From Saccharum officinarum (lineage: Eukaryota > Streptophyta > Magnoliopsida > Poales > Poaceae), in assembly GCA_020631735.1 (NCBI GenBank), contig CM036209.1, positions 3,881,451-3,945,450 of the forward strand: 64,000 nucleotides of DNA, written 5' to 3'. The translations under genes and the position numbers were made by a program. A model generated the notes under the pieces. It did not search any database and was not told the DNA's origin. It worked only from the letters and a program-made list of their open reading frames with translations. How positions within the stretch are numbered: the first letter of the stretch is position 1; each line of letters opens with the position of its first letter. This document shows, piece after piece, positions 22,311 to 33,060 of the stretch.

Positions 22311-24278
22311 AAACCTGCTGAATTAAAATAACAAGGATATATATGCTTATTTAATTAATATGCATCTCCATTTGCTTGAGTTTATTGACGAAGCTTGATT
22401 TGACCCATGCATCATGCCATCACAGTTAAAAGTAGGTAGACACACCGTTTGGAGCCTTCCTCCATCCTTCGAATTTGTCTTGTATTAAAAGGGGAAGACA
22501 TGGACACTGCAAGCCTAGAACAATATCCAAATGAAAAAGTAAACAGATACCAGTCCTACACATTACTACTCTTTCAAGTGAGACCGTACCAGAGAGTTGT
22601 TCTTGGCTTGAGTGTGAATAGGTAACCGTACCTAATTACTTTATATATGCTTTGACCAAACAATGACATGAAGTAGCAGATAATAATTCTGGTGCAGCTG
22701 GCATGCATTGTAGAAACTTCACAGGTTTGGACTGCATGCTCTGAGCTTTACTTGGAGGTGTGGATGTTTATGCTTGTCCTATTCGCAACAGCTCAACTTT
22801 GAAGCAAAGCATTCTTAGAATGGAGAGTGTTGACTCCCATGTATATGTTGCGACGATTGACGACTTTAGAGCTAGGAAACCGAGCATGGGAGGTGTATAT
22901 AGCATATTTTATCCTATATATAAGTGGTAAACAGTTAAGACATATATACTGTATCATTTTTGTAAAGTTGAAAGGAGACTTTATATTTGAATAGGTCAGT
23001 AGTGCCCTACAAAATTGACCATGGCCCATGCATATGTCTGTATCATCCATTCATGCATGTATATACGAATATGTGATGCATCATGCATGCATGTGGATGA
23101 GCATTCATTTCCAGCTGCTGACTTTTCAGGATAAACCGAACTAATGAGAACCTCCAGTTTATACCAAAACTAAATTACCAGCTAGCTGCTTAGGGTTCCT
23201 TGTAGTGGGTAGTGTACCCTTATGATATACGCTCAAGTTATTACCAACTTACAAAGCGTTTGGTTCGGTGGAATGTCGCAACCCAAGTTTGCATGCACTG
23301 ATTTTTGAAAAGGTAGCAAAGCAAGCAGAAGTGGCAGCTTCGCTTAACGAACGGGTTCCTAATCAATAAGGCCAGGCCCTTGTTTAGTTCCCCCAATTCT
23401 CCCCAAATTTCACTATGCAAAAAGAAGATTCTCCGTCACATCAAAATGTCGGCAAATGTATGGAGTACTAAATGTTAATAAAATCAAAAACTAATTGCAC
23501 AATTTTGTTGTACTTTGCGAGACGAACATTTTAAGCCTAGTTAGTTAAATTTGAATAATTTTTACCAAATACAAATGAAATGCTACAGGAATTCTGATAC
23601 AGTATTTTTCTTCCCAATTCTCTCATCTAAACGAGGCCCAGGATCGGACAGGCTGAGTAGCTTTTACTTAACCGACCGTGTCGGCTTGCAGTTTGCTTGG
23701 GCACTACAAGTCCTAGTGTTCACACTGAAGACCTGAACTACAGACTAGACTTGTGATATGATGATGCTTTTTCACAAAGTTCGGAGGCGGCCGGCCAGCA
23801 ACAACTATAGCGTCAACACGAAACTAGCTAGCTCAGCTGCCTCATTTTCCTAGCTTTGCACAAGTTGCGCGTCAAGTATTTCTACAACATCAGGTATGAT
23901 GTACTCTCTTCGTCCCATAAAAATGAGTCTAGACAAATATTTGTTTGTATGCATAGCAAAAACAACACATTTTTTTAGAACGGAGAATATACCACTAAAC
24001 CAGTAGAACTCTAGCTAGGGCTGCAGGTTGTATCTGTATCTGGTGTGAAAACGCGTGATCCCTGTGTGGCCAACACAACACGGAGATAGTATGCCTTTGA
24101 TCGTCGACGGCGGCTTGCTTTTCAACTCAAAGTCCAACACAACGGAGGAGTAGGTGAGGAGATGATACATACATATATATAAATCCATTATGACGTGATG
24201 TCGTGATCTAATCATGCATATTTGATGCATACATACGATACTCTAGTCGTCTATACAAGCCAAGTCCAGGCGTTTCTG
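22311..24278. other. Upstream region of peroxidase copy A
   Basis: No coding sequence. The stretch aligns with 55310-57650 of copy B. It contains one Tourist-like MITE (23376-23638) and, near 23900-23990, a small Stowaway-like remnant (CTCTCTTCGTCCCATAAA) also seen near 57110. Promoter elements beyond the TATA box cannot be assigned with confidence. Confidence 0.5.
23376..23638. mobile_element. Tourist/PIF-Harbinger-like MITE upstream of the peroxidase
   Basis: 263 bases starting GCCCTTGTTTAGTTCC and ending, reversed, GGCCTCGTTTAGATG. A 3-bp repeat CAG flanks it (23373-23375, 23639-23641). Copy B near 56805 reads AAGGCCAGAATCGGAC with no insert, an empty site. Confidence 0.82.
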
Positions 24279-24289
24279 CTATAAATATC
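24279..24289 (+). promoter_or_regulatory. TATA box of peroxidase copy A
   Basis: CTATAAATATC, about 103 bases before the ATG. The same box is present in copy B at 57654-57664, followed there by an extra stretch of about 45 bases. Confidence 0.75.
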
Positions 24290-24391
24290 TAGCTCCAGGG
24301 ACTCTTCTCTGCATCTCTTGCTGCGAGAGTGAGTAAGCTAGCAGTACACGTAGCAGATCATCATCATCACCGGCCAGCCGGTACGTACTTC

Positions 24392-26280
24392 ATGGCTGCT
24401 CCTAGCATAGCTCTCCGCGGCCTCTTGCTGATCCTGACGACGGCGGCGACGTTGATGGCCCTGCTGGGCGGCACCACGTCGGCGCAGCTGTCGACGGGCT
24501 TCTACTCCACTTCCTGCCCGGGCCTGGACAGCGCCGTGAAGCAGGCGGTGCAGTCCGCCATCGACAGCGAGAAGCGCGTGGGCGCCTCCATCGTCCGCCT
24601 CTTCTTCCACGACTGCTTCGTCCAGGGCTGCGACGCCTCGCTGCTGCTGGACGACACGGCCACTTTCCAGGGCGAGAAGACGGCCAACCCCAACAACGGC
24701 TCCGTCAGAGGCTTCGAGGTCATCGACGCCGCCAAGTCCGCCGTCGAGAAGCTCTGCCCCGGCGTCGTCTCCTGCGCCGACATCCTCGCCATCGCCGCCA
24801 GGGACAGCGTCGTCATCCTGGGCGGGCCGACCTGGGACGTCAAGGTCGGGAGGAGGGACTCCACGACGGCGAGCTTCAGCGGCGCCAACAACAACATCCC
24901 GCCGCCGACGTCGGGGCTCGCCAACCTCACGTCGCTCTTCGCCGCACAGGGCCTCTCCCAAAAGGACATGGTTGCACTCTCTGGTACGTACGTCATAGTG
25001 GTCATACTACTACCTAGACTACAAATTTCCAACTTCTTCTTAAACTAAGGCCTTATTTAGATTGAAAAAAATTTCAAACCGATGAATAGTATCACTTTCG
25101 TCTTATTTGACAAATATTGTCCAATCGTGGACCAACTAGGCTCAAAAGATTCATCTCGTGATTTCCAACTAAACTGTGTAATTAGTTATTTTTTTACCTA
25201 CATTCAATACTCCATGCAAGCGGCTAAAAATTGATGTGATGGAGAGAGAGTGAAAAAACTTGAATTTTGAGGGTAACTAAACAAGGCCTAACTGAGATTG
25301 CAACAAAAACATACACCAAACATGTCCGGCAAATTAATTTCTTATCGATCGGTCGCTTTATTTGGAACAGAAAAAAGTCTGCTTGTTGTACTAGCTAATT
25401 GCTGCTTAGACTTGTTCAAGTATACTAGATGACATATTTTAAAATAAACAAAAAAACAACTGTGTACTTGGAATGAGAGAAAAAGAACCACTACATGTCT
25501 AGCTGGTACACACTATCACACCAACGAAATTGATAGCTCAGTTTTGACTTGAGATACTCCTTTGCTTGCTGCTGATTGGTGAATCACCAAAGATTAGATG
25601 TCGGTTACTAACATAACACGTAGCACGAGAGTTGGTACAGACAGATATGGATGGCATGAAAATGAAATAATAAAGTTAATTTGCAAGCAAAGGTGACAAC
25701 GAGATGCCACACATATGTACATGCATGTTTTTCTCTGTATGGCTTTCTAGAAGTAAAGAAACTTGTATATCATGTATGCTTTAGTATGTTATTAAACCTG
25801 GCAACAATGGCAACTCCCACGAATTGCATGTGTGCAACTTGTATATGTTGTCTTGACTTGTTGCTTTTGTAAACTTTGCTACTAGGTGCTCACACCATAG
25901 GCCAAGCACGCTGCACCAACTTCAGAAACCATATATACAACGAGCCCAACGACATCGACGGTGCCTTTGCAAGCACAAGGAAATCAGACTGTCCTAGCAC
26001 CTCAGGTACAGGTGACAACAACTTGGCGCCTTTGGACCTTCAGACCCCTACCGTCTTTGAGAACGACTACTACAAGAACCTTGTTAGCAAGAAGGGGCTC
26101 CTACACTCTGACCAAGAGCTCTTCAACGGTGGAGCCACCGATGCGCTAGTGCAATCGTATGTTAGCAGCCAGAGCGTGTTTTTCGCAGATTTTATGACCG
26201 GCATGATCAAGATGGGTGATATTACACCGTTGACGGGCTCCGCTGGGGAGATCAGGAAGAACTGCAGAAGGATTAACTAA
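24392..26280 (+). CDS. Class III secretory peroxidase, intact copy A, two exons
   Basis: Haem peroxidase of the plant secretory pathway: uses H2O2 to oxidise phenolics in cell wall or vacuole. Model: exon 1 24392-24983, intron 24984-25885 (donor G|GTACGT, acceptor ACTAG|G), exon 2 25886-26280, giving 328 residues, the usual family length. A hydrophobic signal peptide ends at TTSA (28-31), so the mature chain starts QLSTGFY (Q32). The distal site is RLFFHDC (R69, H73), followed by the calcium-binding VQGCDAS. The proximal haem ligand is H200 in [10 protein letters not shown]. Cysteines at 42, 75, 80, 122, 128 and 207 plus two C-terminal ones make up the normal eight. I prefer the ATG at 24392 over an upstream in-frame one at 24329 because only the former starts a clean signal peptide. 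One intron is fewer than the ancestral three. No breaks. Its paralogue is the pseudogene at 57820. Confidence 0.95.
25049..25288. mobile_element. Tourist-like MITE in the peroxidase A intron
   Basis: 240 bases with ends GGCCTTATTTAG and, reversed, GGCCTTGTTTAG, and the 3-bp duplication TAA (25046-25048, 25289-25291). The copy B intron reads straight through (CATAAACTAACTGATG near 59481), which proves the boundaries and shows insertion after the duplication. Confidence 0.93.
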
Positions 26281-28220
26281 TTAAGGGGATTGGAAAGTTG
26301 AGGCTTTTTCTTCAGTCACACATTCAGCAACTTCTTGGCTTTATTTCTATTTTTTTTTTTGTTTCTGCAGAATTGTGAAGTCATTGTGTTGTCTCGATGT
26401 GTTCACATGTCGATCGGTTTGTTTCAGTAATGAATGTATCAGCTTTTGTCTACTTCATCCTTTTGTTTAAAGTAGGCAAGATCGCTGTCTATAGTAGGCA
26501 AGCTGCCTATCAGCAGGTCACGAACCATTTGATGATACTACACTACGGAATGGAGAGAATCACTTACGGTATTAGGCATGACAAGATTTCCTCTAAACTA
26601 AAAACAAGCATATATACTGTACATACGTATATGCACTTGTCGTTTAATTAACAAATAAAATTGAGTTGGCTACTAATAAGAATTGAAGTTCTCGTGGTGA
26701 CATGGTAGAATTCATCAGTTAATCAACGGGTGATGATACGTATGCATGCTTGTTCAGAGAGAGCAGTGTATATGTAGTATATGTTGACTACTTCTATAAC
26801 TAGATATCTGCTGCATGGTTAGTCGTTAGGCAGCCATATATACATTGTGCAGATTTTATGTTTTGGCCCCATTATTGAATAGATTTTTATTGAATGTCCG
26901 CGTAATTAAGCTCATTGAAAAAAGTAGGAGTTTAAATCAGAATCTAACATTGTGGAATTAATCACTATAAATACGTTCATGTGAAACTTGTTCATCAGAA
27001 AAAATAAATTTAAGTAGCAGAATTTTTTTGACATATGTGAACAATTTGTGTCTGTTATATGTGATTTTTTTTGTGTAGCAGAAATTTTTTCACATATGTG
27101 AATTTGTGTTTGTTACATGTGAATTTGTATCAGTGTTGCGTTGACATCATATACGTGACAATTTTTCCCGTGGTGTTAACATCAGATATCTCCATCTTAA
27201 TTTGTACAATGCAACTGGCGATATATTGGTAGCATAGCTTGGCCGGTTTAGCTGAAAAAGTAAAATAAAAATAAAATACAAAGCTAGAGCCTATAGACTA
27301 CAGCTTTATGATTTATGCATAGGAGTCCAATCTTTTGTCAAACATAGTGTCTCTACAGTTATCTTGACAAGAATGATAGGTTTGGACTCGGACGTCCCAC
27401 CACTTTTATTTACTAAGCTGATATTCATCTTTTTTTCGGCTTCTTTTGCTTAGTTTTTTTCATATTGATGGTGTTATTTCGTCACAAACTACAAAGTTGA
27501 TCCAATTTAATTACTCAAACAAAGATTAAGAAGTGAATATAAGCCTAAAAATTAATCTAAAAAAAGAATATAAGCCTAAAAATTAAGGCTGCAACTTTAA
27601 ATAGAGTTTATGGAGAATAGTATCAATAGTTAAAATATATTTCATAACAAATCTTTAATTTAGTATGATAAGAATTAATATCTTTTACATAATTTTAGTT
27701 GAATTTAAGATAATTTGACTAAGCACTATTATTCTAGAGTTGTACTCTATATTTGGAACGGAACGAGTGTTTTCTCAAAAGAATCAGGTCTATGCCCCAA
27801 ATCCACCCATAAATCGTTCTTCTCTATCAGATGGTAAGTCCACACAACCATAAACATAGTGTACCTATATACTAAAGTGAAGTGAAAACAAATACAAACG
27901 AACCAGAACTCCTTGACAACACAACAGAAGGTTCGGTGTGCACCGGCACATCATAGAGGGTTTGACCTAAGTCATGATTTCAAATTTAACTAAATTTATA
28001 AAAAATATTAATATACATGGCATTGAATTAGTATCACACAAGATACACCACGGATCAGAATTAATATATTTTCATAATCTTTTTTATTTGCCATCATAAA
28101 TGTTATTTTTCTGTGGTATAAAACTGGTCAAACCAAGATATTACTACTATGTACTGATGATTCTCATCATCATCGGAGATGGCTACTTTTCCATGCTTCC
28201 CAGGCCCACAATACCAGGCT
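26281..28220. other. 3' flank of peroxidase A, AT-rich non-coding
   Basis: The 3' UTR presumably ends within the first 200-300 bases (AATGAATG near 26430 could serve as polyadenylation signal). After that no gene is visible. A 60-base tandem repeat lies at 27013-27127, and 27595-27770 and 27960-28135 look like old Stowaway-like remnants with AT-rich interiors. Confidence 0.45.
27013..27127. repeat. Two-copy tandem repeat, about 60-bp unit
   Basis: Unit one begins GTAGCAGAATTTTTTT near 27014, unit two GTAGCAGAAATTTTTT near 27075. Both continue with ACATATGTGAA, TTTGTGT and a TGTTA-CATGTGA-like end. Confidence 0.75.
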
Positions 28221-29379
28221 TACCGCTATGACGGAGCCGGTCACCCAAATCTTATTTAGCGCGCGCGTTGCGCGAGCTAGCAGCACAAACTTTCCCTTTA
28301 AGGCTGTTACCTCTCCTCCCGTCCGCTACTTTCCGTTTCAGTCACTGCGTCTTATCCCCCTCTCGTGTCGGCCTTTCGAAAATAAAAAAAACGCGTCGGC
28401 CCCCGAAACACGCCGCCGCCCCCCGCTCCAGGCACCTCCGCCACGAGAGGGTTTGGATCTAGTTGTGGATCGTTGCATTAACAAACGATGGCAGTTTTTG
28501 TGCAATGGTAGTCTGTTGGTGCCTGGCCGCTGTCTAGTGCATATGGCATATGCTGAGTGTTGCCTAAACATCTGATGGTCTCATTTTCTGGGTGGATGGA
28601 TTTGTTAGTAGACTGTAGATGTGCTTCTGTTACCTTCGTTTCTTGGTGGAATCTTGTTCTACGGTTCAGGGAACACAATTTACTAGGGAAAATGTAGTGT
28701 CCATGTCTTCTTTTTCTGACTTGTGCTGATTTCATGTGTACACCCGTTTACGGTGAATTCTGACAAATGTCTGTTGTTGCAATGTTTCTTAGTAATGGCA
28801 AGTAATGTCATGTGTTCTATCCACAAGCCAAGTTTGGGCAAACAAGTTGACAAAGCTTCGTTTAGTTAGACCATTTGCCAGCACATGCCTAAATTGGTTG
28901 TGTATTAGGCAGCAGCATCTTCAAAGAGAAAAGTTATAGTTGTAATCTAAGCAGGCAGTGTATTAATTGCATCATATTTGTTGTGATCTCTTAAGAATTA
29001 GTGATGGTTAAACACGAAGTTTTGATTCCTGCACTACATCTATATTTTATCTTATCTTGGTTCCCCTGTTTTTTGGTGCACCCTATTTGGCTTCATCCTG
29101 GTAGTGTACTCGCTAAGAACTTGCAATGTCATATTATTCATTCTCATATTTTTCTATGTGATTTAGTGATTATGACATTGTTATTTTGCAAATGATGCCC
29201 TTCTTTTGTATATGTTTCTACTAAGAAAAGATTGCCAACTCCTGCGGTCGCATTTTGAGGTATTCTTCATGCTGCAGTTACTATGGAAAATACTATAGCT
29301 GGCGAAGAAACAGTGCATAAACTTGCCTTGTTGCTGCAGATTTTTCTTGGAGGAAGCTATATCCTGTTGTTTGCCTTTG
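28221..29379. other. Unassigned stretch with a GC-rich CG island-like start
   Basis: 28250-28460 is GC-rich (GCGCGCGCGTTGCGCGAG) and followed by AT-rich sequence with no long frame, a look similar to a grass 5' UTR with its first intron. I find no downstream coding exon before the LINE tail at 29380, so a gene cannot be claimed. Confidence 0.3.
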
Positions 29380-29977
29380 GAAAAGGTCGTCATAGCTGGT
29401 GTATGATTTCAGAGCTGTTAAGCTCCAGTTTGGGATATGACTTTGAATTTGTTGCTCATTTTTGGGTGGTTAATAAAAAACACAGAGTGACTAATACAGT
29501 TTCTTCAGCAGTTTTATGGTCTCTCTGGAAATTATGAAAGAGATTTGTTTTCAGGGGGTGAAATGGCCTCTGGAAATTATGAAAGAGATTTGTTTTCAGG
29601 GGGTGAAATGGCTGGGCGTGAAAGGAGTGTTGTTGCGGATCGTCAGGTGTTAAGAAGATGGGTGCCCATGCTGCAACTACAGATGGGAGGGAGAATAGAG
29701 GAACTGGTCGTTCACTGGAAGTAAAAGCATCATCGCCTCCGCAGATAACATGGTATAGCCTGGGAATTCATCATCAGGGTCAGAGCTATTGGCTGCTCAG
29801 CATTTGGACTCCAGCGTTGTGACTTTGGTTCGGCTTGATCAAGTTACGAACTTAGACAGTAACGTTTTGAATTTCTCTGAGATGTTGCCTCAAGGCCCTT
29901 TCTGTAAGGCGGGCACGCCTAAACGCGGAGCTCAAACCTGTTTTGCTTTTTGAAATACAAAACCTCCTTTTCTAAAA
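29380..29977 (+). mobile_element. LINE 3' tail (end of ORF2 plus poly-A)
   Basis: The plus frame at 29390-29537 encodes HSWCMISELL, GYDFEFVAHFW and SSAVLWSLWKL, the usual end of plant L1 ORF2. It continues through a 45-bp duplication to WLGVKGVLLR and a non-coding end (CCTTTCTGTAAGGCGGGC) with an A tract at about 29969-29976. The second half matches the LINE at 17765-18296. It marks the junction between duplication copies A and B. Confidence 0.8.
29523..29612 (+). repeat. Perfect 45-bp tandem duplication
   Basis: 29523-29567 and 29568-29612 are identical, starting CTCTGGAAATTATGAAAGAG and ending in GGGGTGAAATGGC. It falls inside the LINE ORF2 tail. Confidence 0.95.
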
Positions 29978-30077
29978 AAAAGATAGATGATGGAATTTGT
30001 CAAACTTATATATGTCATGAACAAAGACGCGGTTAGCTCTAAAATGCTGTTAGTAGGCCGCTTGAAGTCATGAAGTC

Positions 30078-30274
30078 TTTTTTTGATAAGTCGACGGGGG
30101 GAGAGGATCTCCACCTGAGATTATATTGATTTCAATGGCCCTCTAGGCCAGATGTTTGAAATACATAGTAGTACACGGTTCAAAGATAAGATTAGTTCAG
30201 GTTTACATTGCGGCAGTAAGGATAGAGCACCAAGCATCTGTTGTCTGCCTATCTTTTCTCGGTAGACGGACTCG
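30078..30274 (-). other. LINE 3' UTR and poly-A tail
   Basis: About 200 non-coding bases between the ORF2 stop and the seven-base A tail, including GAGATCCTCTCCCCCCGTCG next to the tail, a form common at L1 ends in grasses. Confidence 0.7.
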
Positions 30275-32086
30275 CTACAGGTTTGCTTCCGTCTTGCACG
30301 CTGCCAAAGCACCTGCCAGTGTAGTCCGATCATCCCGGAAGACCGTGTTGTTCCTGCGTTTCCAGATGTGCCAGCAGCATAAGAGCAAGAATGTCCCAAA
30401 ATGAGCCTGTGGTATGTGTGGTGGTGGCCTGATCTCTTGCAACTTCTGAACTTCCCAGTTGCTATCAACGTGTATCCCAACGGCCTCCCAGAATTCTCTT
30501 GCTGCCGGGCAGCGGAAGACCACATGAGCTGCCGTCTCCTCCGCCCCATGGCAAACATCACAGTCCGAGGTGTGCACAATTCCTTTCTTGATTAAATTTG
30601 TCTTGCACTGAATTCTTCCTTTTGACAATAGCCATGCAAAGAATTTTACTCTCGGCGGTGCTTTGTTGTTCCAAACAAATTTGGCCCAGGTATCTGGGCT
30701 GGAGTTAGCCGTCTTCAGAGTCTTGTATAGCATGGAGGTGTCCAAGTCACCATTACGTTTGAGCAGTGGACTAAGGCGACGATCTCTGTTCTCTCCCAGG
30801 CTATGGAGCTCCATGATCTGACTTAGTTGTGACAGTTGCATTGTGGCTGCCGCTGATCTCCGAGTCACCAAGCTATTCTGGAGACCTCCTTCAGTGGCCT
30901 GTCTGACCGTCATTTCTTGCGTTCTGCAGTGACTATATAGCTCTGGGAACCTGTCTGCCATTGAGTCGTCTCCATCCCACACATCATGCCAGAAGGAGGT
31001 GTTTTTGCCATCTCCAAGGATCATGGTGGTGATGGCACGGTAGATGGGTAGAATGGAGCGGAGCATGTCCCAGTGCTGTCCATGCAAATCACCAGTTAAG
31101 GATGTCACATAAGCATTGTTCTGAACCCAGCGAGCCCATGAAGATGCATGTTCAGAGTGAAGCTTGTCCGTCGTTTATCCACTTGTTCGATGACCCCAGG
31201 TGGTATAGGCAGTGCACACATGGCATAGACCAGCTGACTATCGAGAACCGAGTTCACCAAAGTTGCACGACCCATTTGATTCAGCAAGCTTGTCTGCCAT
31301 CCAGATAGGTATTTGTCGGTCTTAGCAATCTGTGGAGCAAATGCATTTAGCCGTAGCTTGGTGTTTGAAAGCGGTAGGCCGAGATAGGTCTGCGGGAATC
31401 CTTCCCTACGACACCCTAAAGCTGAGATGCATTCTTGCACTGTCCCTTCATCCATGTAGATTGTGTCGCACCCAAAATTTCCTATTTTGGGTTGTGCATG
31501 AAAAACACTAAATAAAATAAATAATTTCAATAATTGAATAAATTTATTAGATAAGTTAAGTTGTTGCTAATTTAAATATAAAAAAATTGTGGTTTTAAAC
31601 TTTTTTTCATATTAAATTGATAATGTGGTGTTTGTGTGATGCTTGTCTTTGGTGTTGGTGAGTGCTATTATTTTCAAAATATCATAGGACGACGTTTACT
31701 TCTCATCGGAAAACTTTTTAACATTTTATGGATTTAAAACTCCAATTTCCATGAGCTTAATCTTCTTTAGTGATCATTTCATCGATCTTTTCATGAGCTC
31801 AAAATCATTTAGTTGAGTTCCTTATCTCGCCAAGAGTCTCCAGGATTTTTCCTGTGATTTTTCTAAGCTCCGGGCTATTTTTCACGGCCAAAAAGGTAAT
31901 TCTAGATTTTCTAGAATTATTTTATTCGCGGAATTAAAATAATCCCGAAATTAAGAAATTCCGAAAAGTTTCCAAGCCCTACGACTATATATATGCCGGC
32001 GTAGCCCTCGACGCCCTGGTTTCAGAAGTATAACTCATATCGCGAGCCGTCGCTCGTAGCTCCCTCCACCTCTCGCCGTATCTTAA

Positions 32087-32093
<7 letters not shown>

Positions 32094-32178
<85 letters not shown>
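32094..32178. repeat. (TA)n microsatellite in the left LTR
   Basis: About 85 bases of pure TA. The same tract in the right LTR (38067-38164) is about 98 bases, so the length has changed since insertion. Confidence 0.95.
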
Positions 32179-32181
<3 letters not shown>

Positions 32182-32270
32182 TGCATGGGCAATCTCCTGG
32201 AGGTGTACGTGTCGAACACATTCAAGGACTCTACGACTCAATATCCATCATTGTTACTTGTCGTACCTAT

Positions 32271-32280
32271 CTATAAATAG
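32271..32280 (+). promoter_or_regulatory. Putative TATA box ahead of the F-box fragment in the LTR
   Basis: CTATAAATAG, 150 bases upstream of the fragment's ATG at 32431. It could be the LTR's own promoter or may have come with the captured gene. The same site is at 38257-38266 in the right LTR. Confidence 0.5.
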
Positions 32281-32430
32281 CAAACCGAGCCTGTATCCTT
32301 GTCCAAACCCCTGGAAACAAGTCGATTGATCCTGATCCAAGCTGGCTCTCCGCTCGTCGCTATCAGCCTCCACATGATCTCGCAAAAATCAGCAAATCCA
32401 TCTAGCTAGCTTCTGTTTCGTACAACAACG

Positions 32431-33060
32431 ATGGCACTTGGCGCTGCACGTGCTCCACCACTTGCCGATGCCGTCGTCGATTACGGCCCGCTGCCACGGA
32501 CATGTTGTACGACATCTTGCTCTGCCTTCCCTCCCACGAGGTCTGCCGCAAGCGGCTGGTGTGCCGGACATGGCGGTCGCTGACGTCCGACACGCACTTT
32601 GCCAGGGCGCACGCGCCACACCCCGTCCGGCACCGCACGTCATCGTCGTCCGCCACCACGATGAAGACAGGCAGCTGAGGTCCACGTCGTGGACTTGCAC
32701 AACAATGTCATCAAGTGGAGATTGATTCAATGGCCCATCGGCCACCTGAGCATGCACGTACGGCGACCTGCTTTGCACCTCCCATGGCTGGGGCCTGACC
32801 AGTGTGGTGGACATGGCCGCCGGTGCCGTTTTCAACGTGGCTGCCGAGAAGAAAGTCAACTTAGCCTATGTGTTGTGGTTGTCGCCGGACTCGTCTACTT
32901 CCTTGCAGACGAACTCGACGTGGAGGCAGATCGCATAGCTGTATTTGACCTGGTGACGGAGGAGGTTGACATCGTCTACGCGTCCCTGCTGTGGAGGAGG
33001 CCGTGCGTCCCTGTTGTGTATGGCCGTGAGATGTGCATGGGATGCACATCCTGCAACCAC
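32431..33060 (+). pseudogene. Captured F-box gene fragment in the left LTR
   Basis: F-box proteins are substrate receptors of SCF ubiquitin ligases. An ATG at 32431 opens MALGAARAPPLADAVVDYG; a one-base shift near 32494 moves to the frame carrying the F-box proper (TDMLYDILLCLPSHEV, then KRLVCRTWRSL). That frame stops at 32676-32678. The next frame continues with EVHVVDLHNNVIKWRL; another carries LLCTSHGWGL, VVDMAAGAVFNVAA and LAYVLWLSP; then ADRIAVFDLVTEEVDIVYA. This is the style of grass F-box-associated C-terminal domains. At least three frame changes make it non-functional as protein. It has the same orientation as the element and has no introns visible. The host donor gene is not in the window. 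Confidence 0.75.

Larger units (their letters stand above)
17765..29570. repeat. Tandem segmental duplication, copy A
   Basis: About 11.8 kb carrying the intact peroxidase. Long homology with copy B can be followed in order: 18297-18720 with 29978-30077 plus 45505-45850; 19229-19930 with 45855-46430; 21075-21840 with 48460-49480; 22311-24340 with 55310-57780; exon 1 with 57820-59414; intron with 59415-59837. Gaps in the match are transposons private to one copy. LINE tails (17765-18296 and 29570-29977) sit at the left end of both copies. Confidence 0.85.

Noticed and set aside
24338..24961. 207-codon antisense ORF across peroxidase exon 1 (and 58823-59434 in copy B)
   Set aside because: GC-rich third positions of the real exon keep the opposite strand open; the sequence is Gly/Arg/Val-rich low complexity with no known domain.
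31985..32225. ORFs consisting of Ile-Tyr repeats in (TA)n tracts (also 37965-38211, 50136-50435)
   Set aside because: Pure translation of the TA microsatellite.
32389..32859. 156-codon minus-strand ORF in the LARD LTR (and 38375-38845)
   Set aside because: It is the opposite strand of the captured F-box fragment; the plus-strand reading shows real F-box motifs, this one none.
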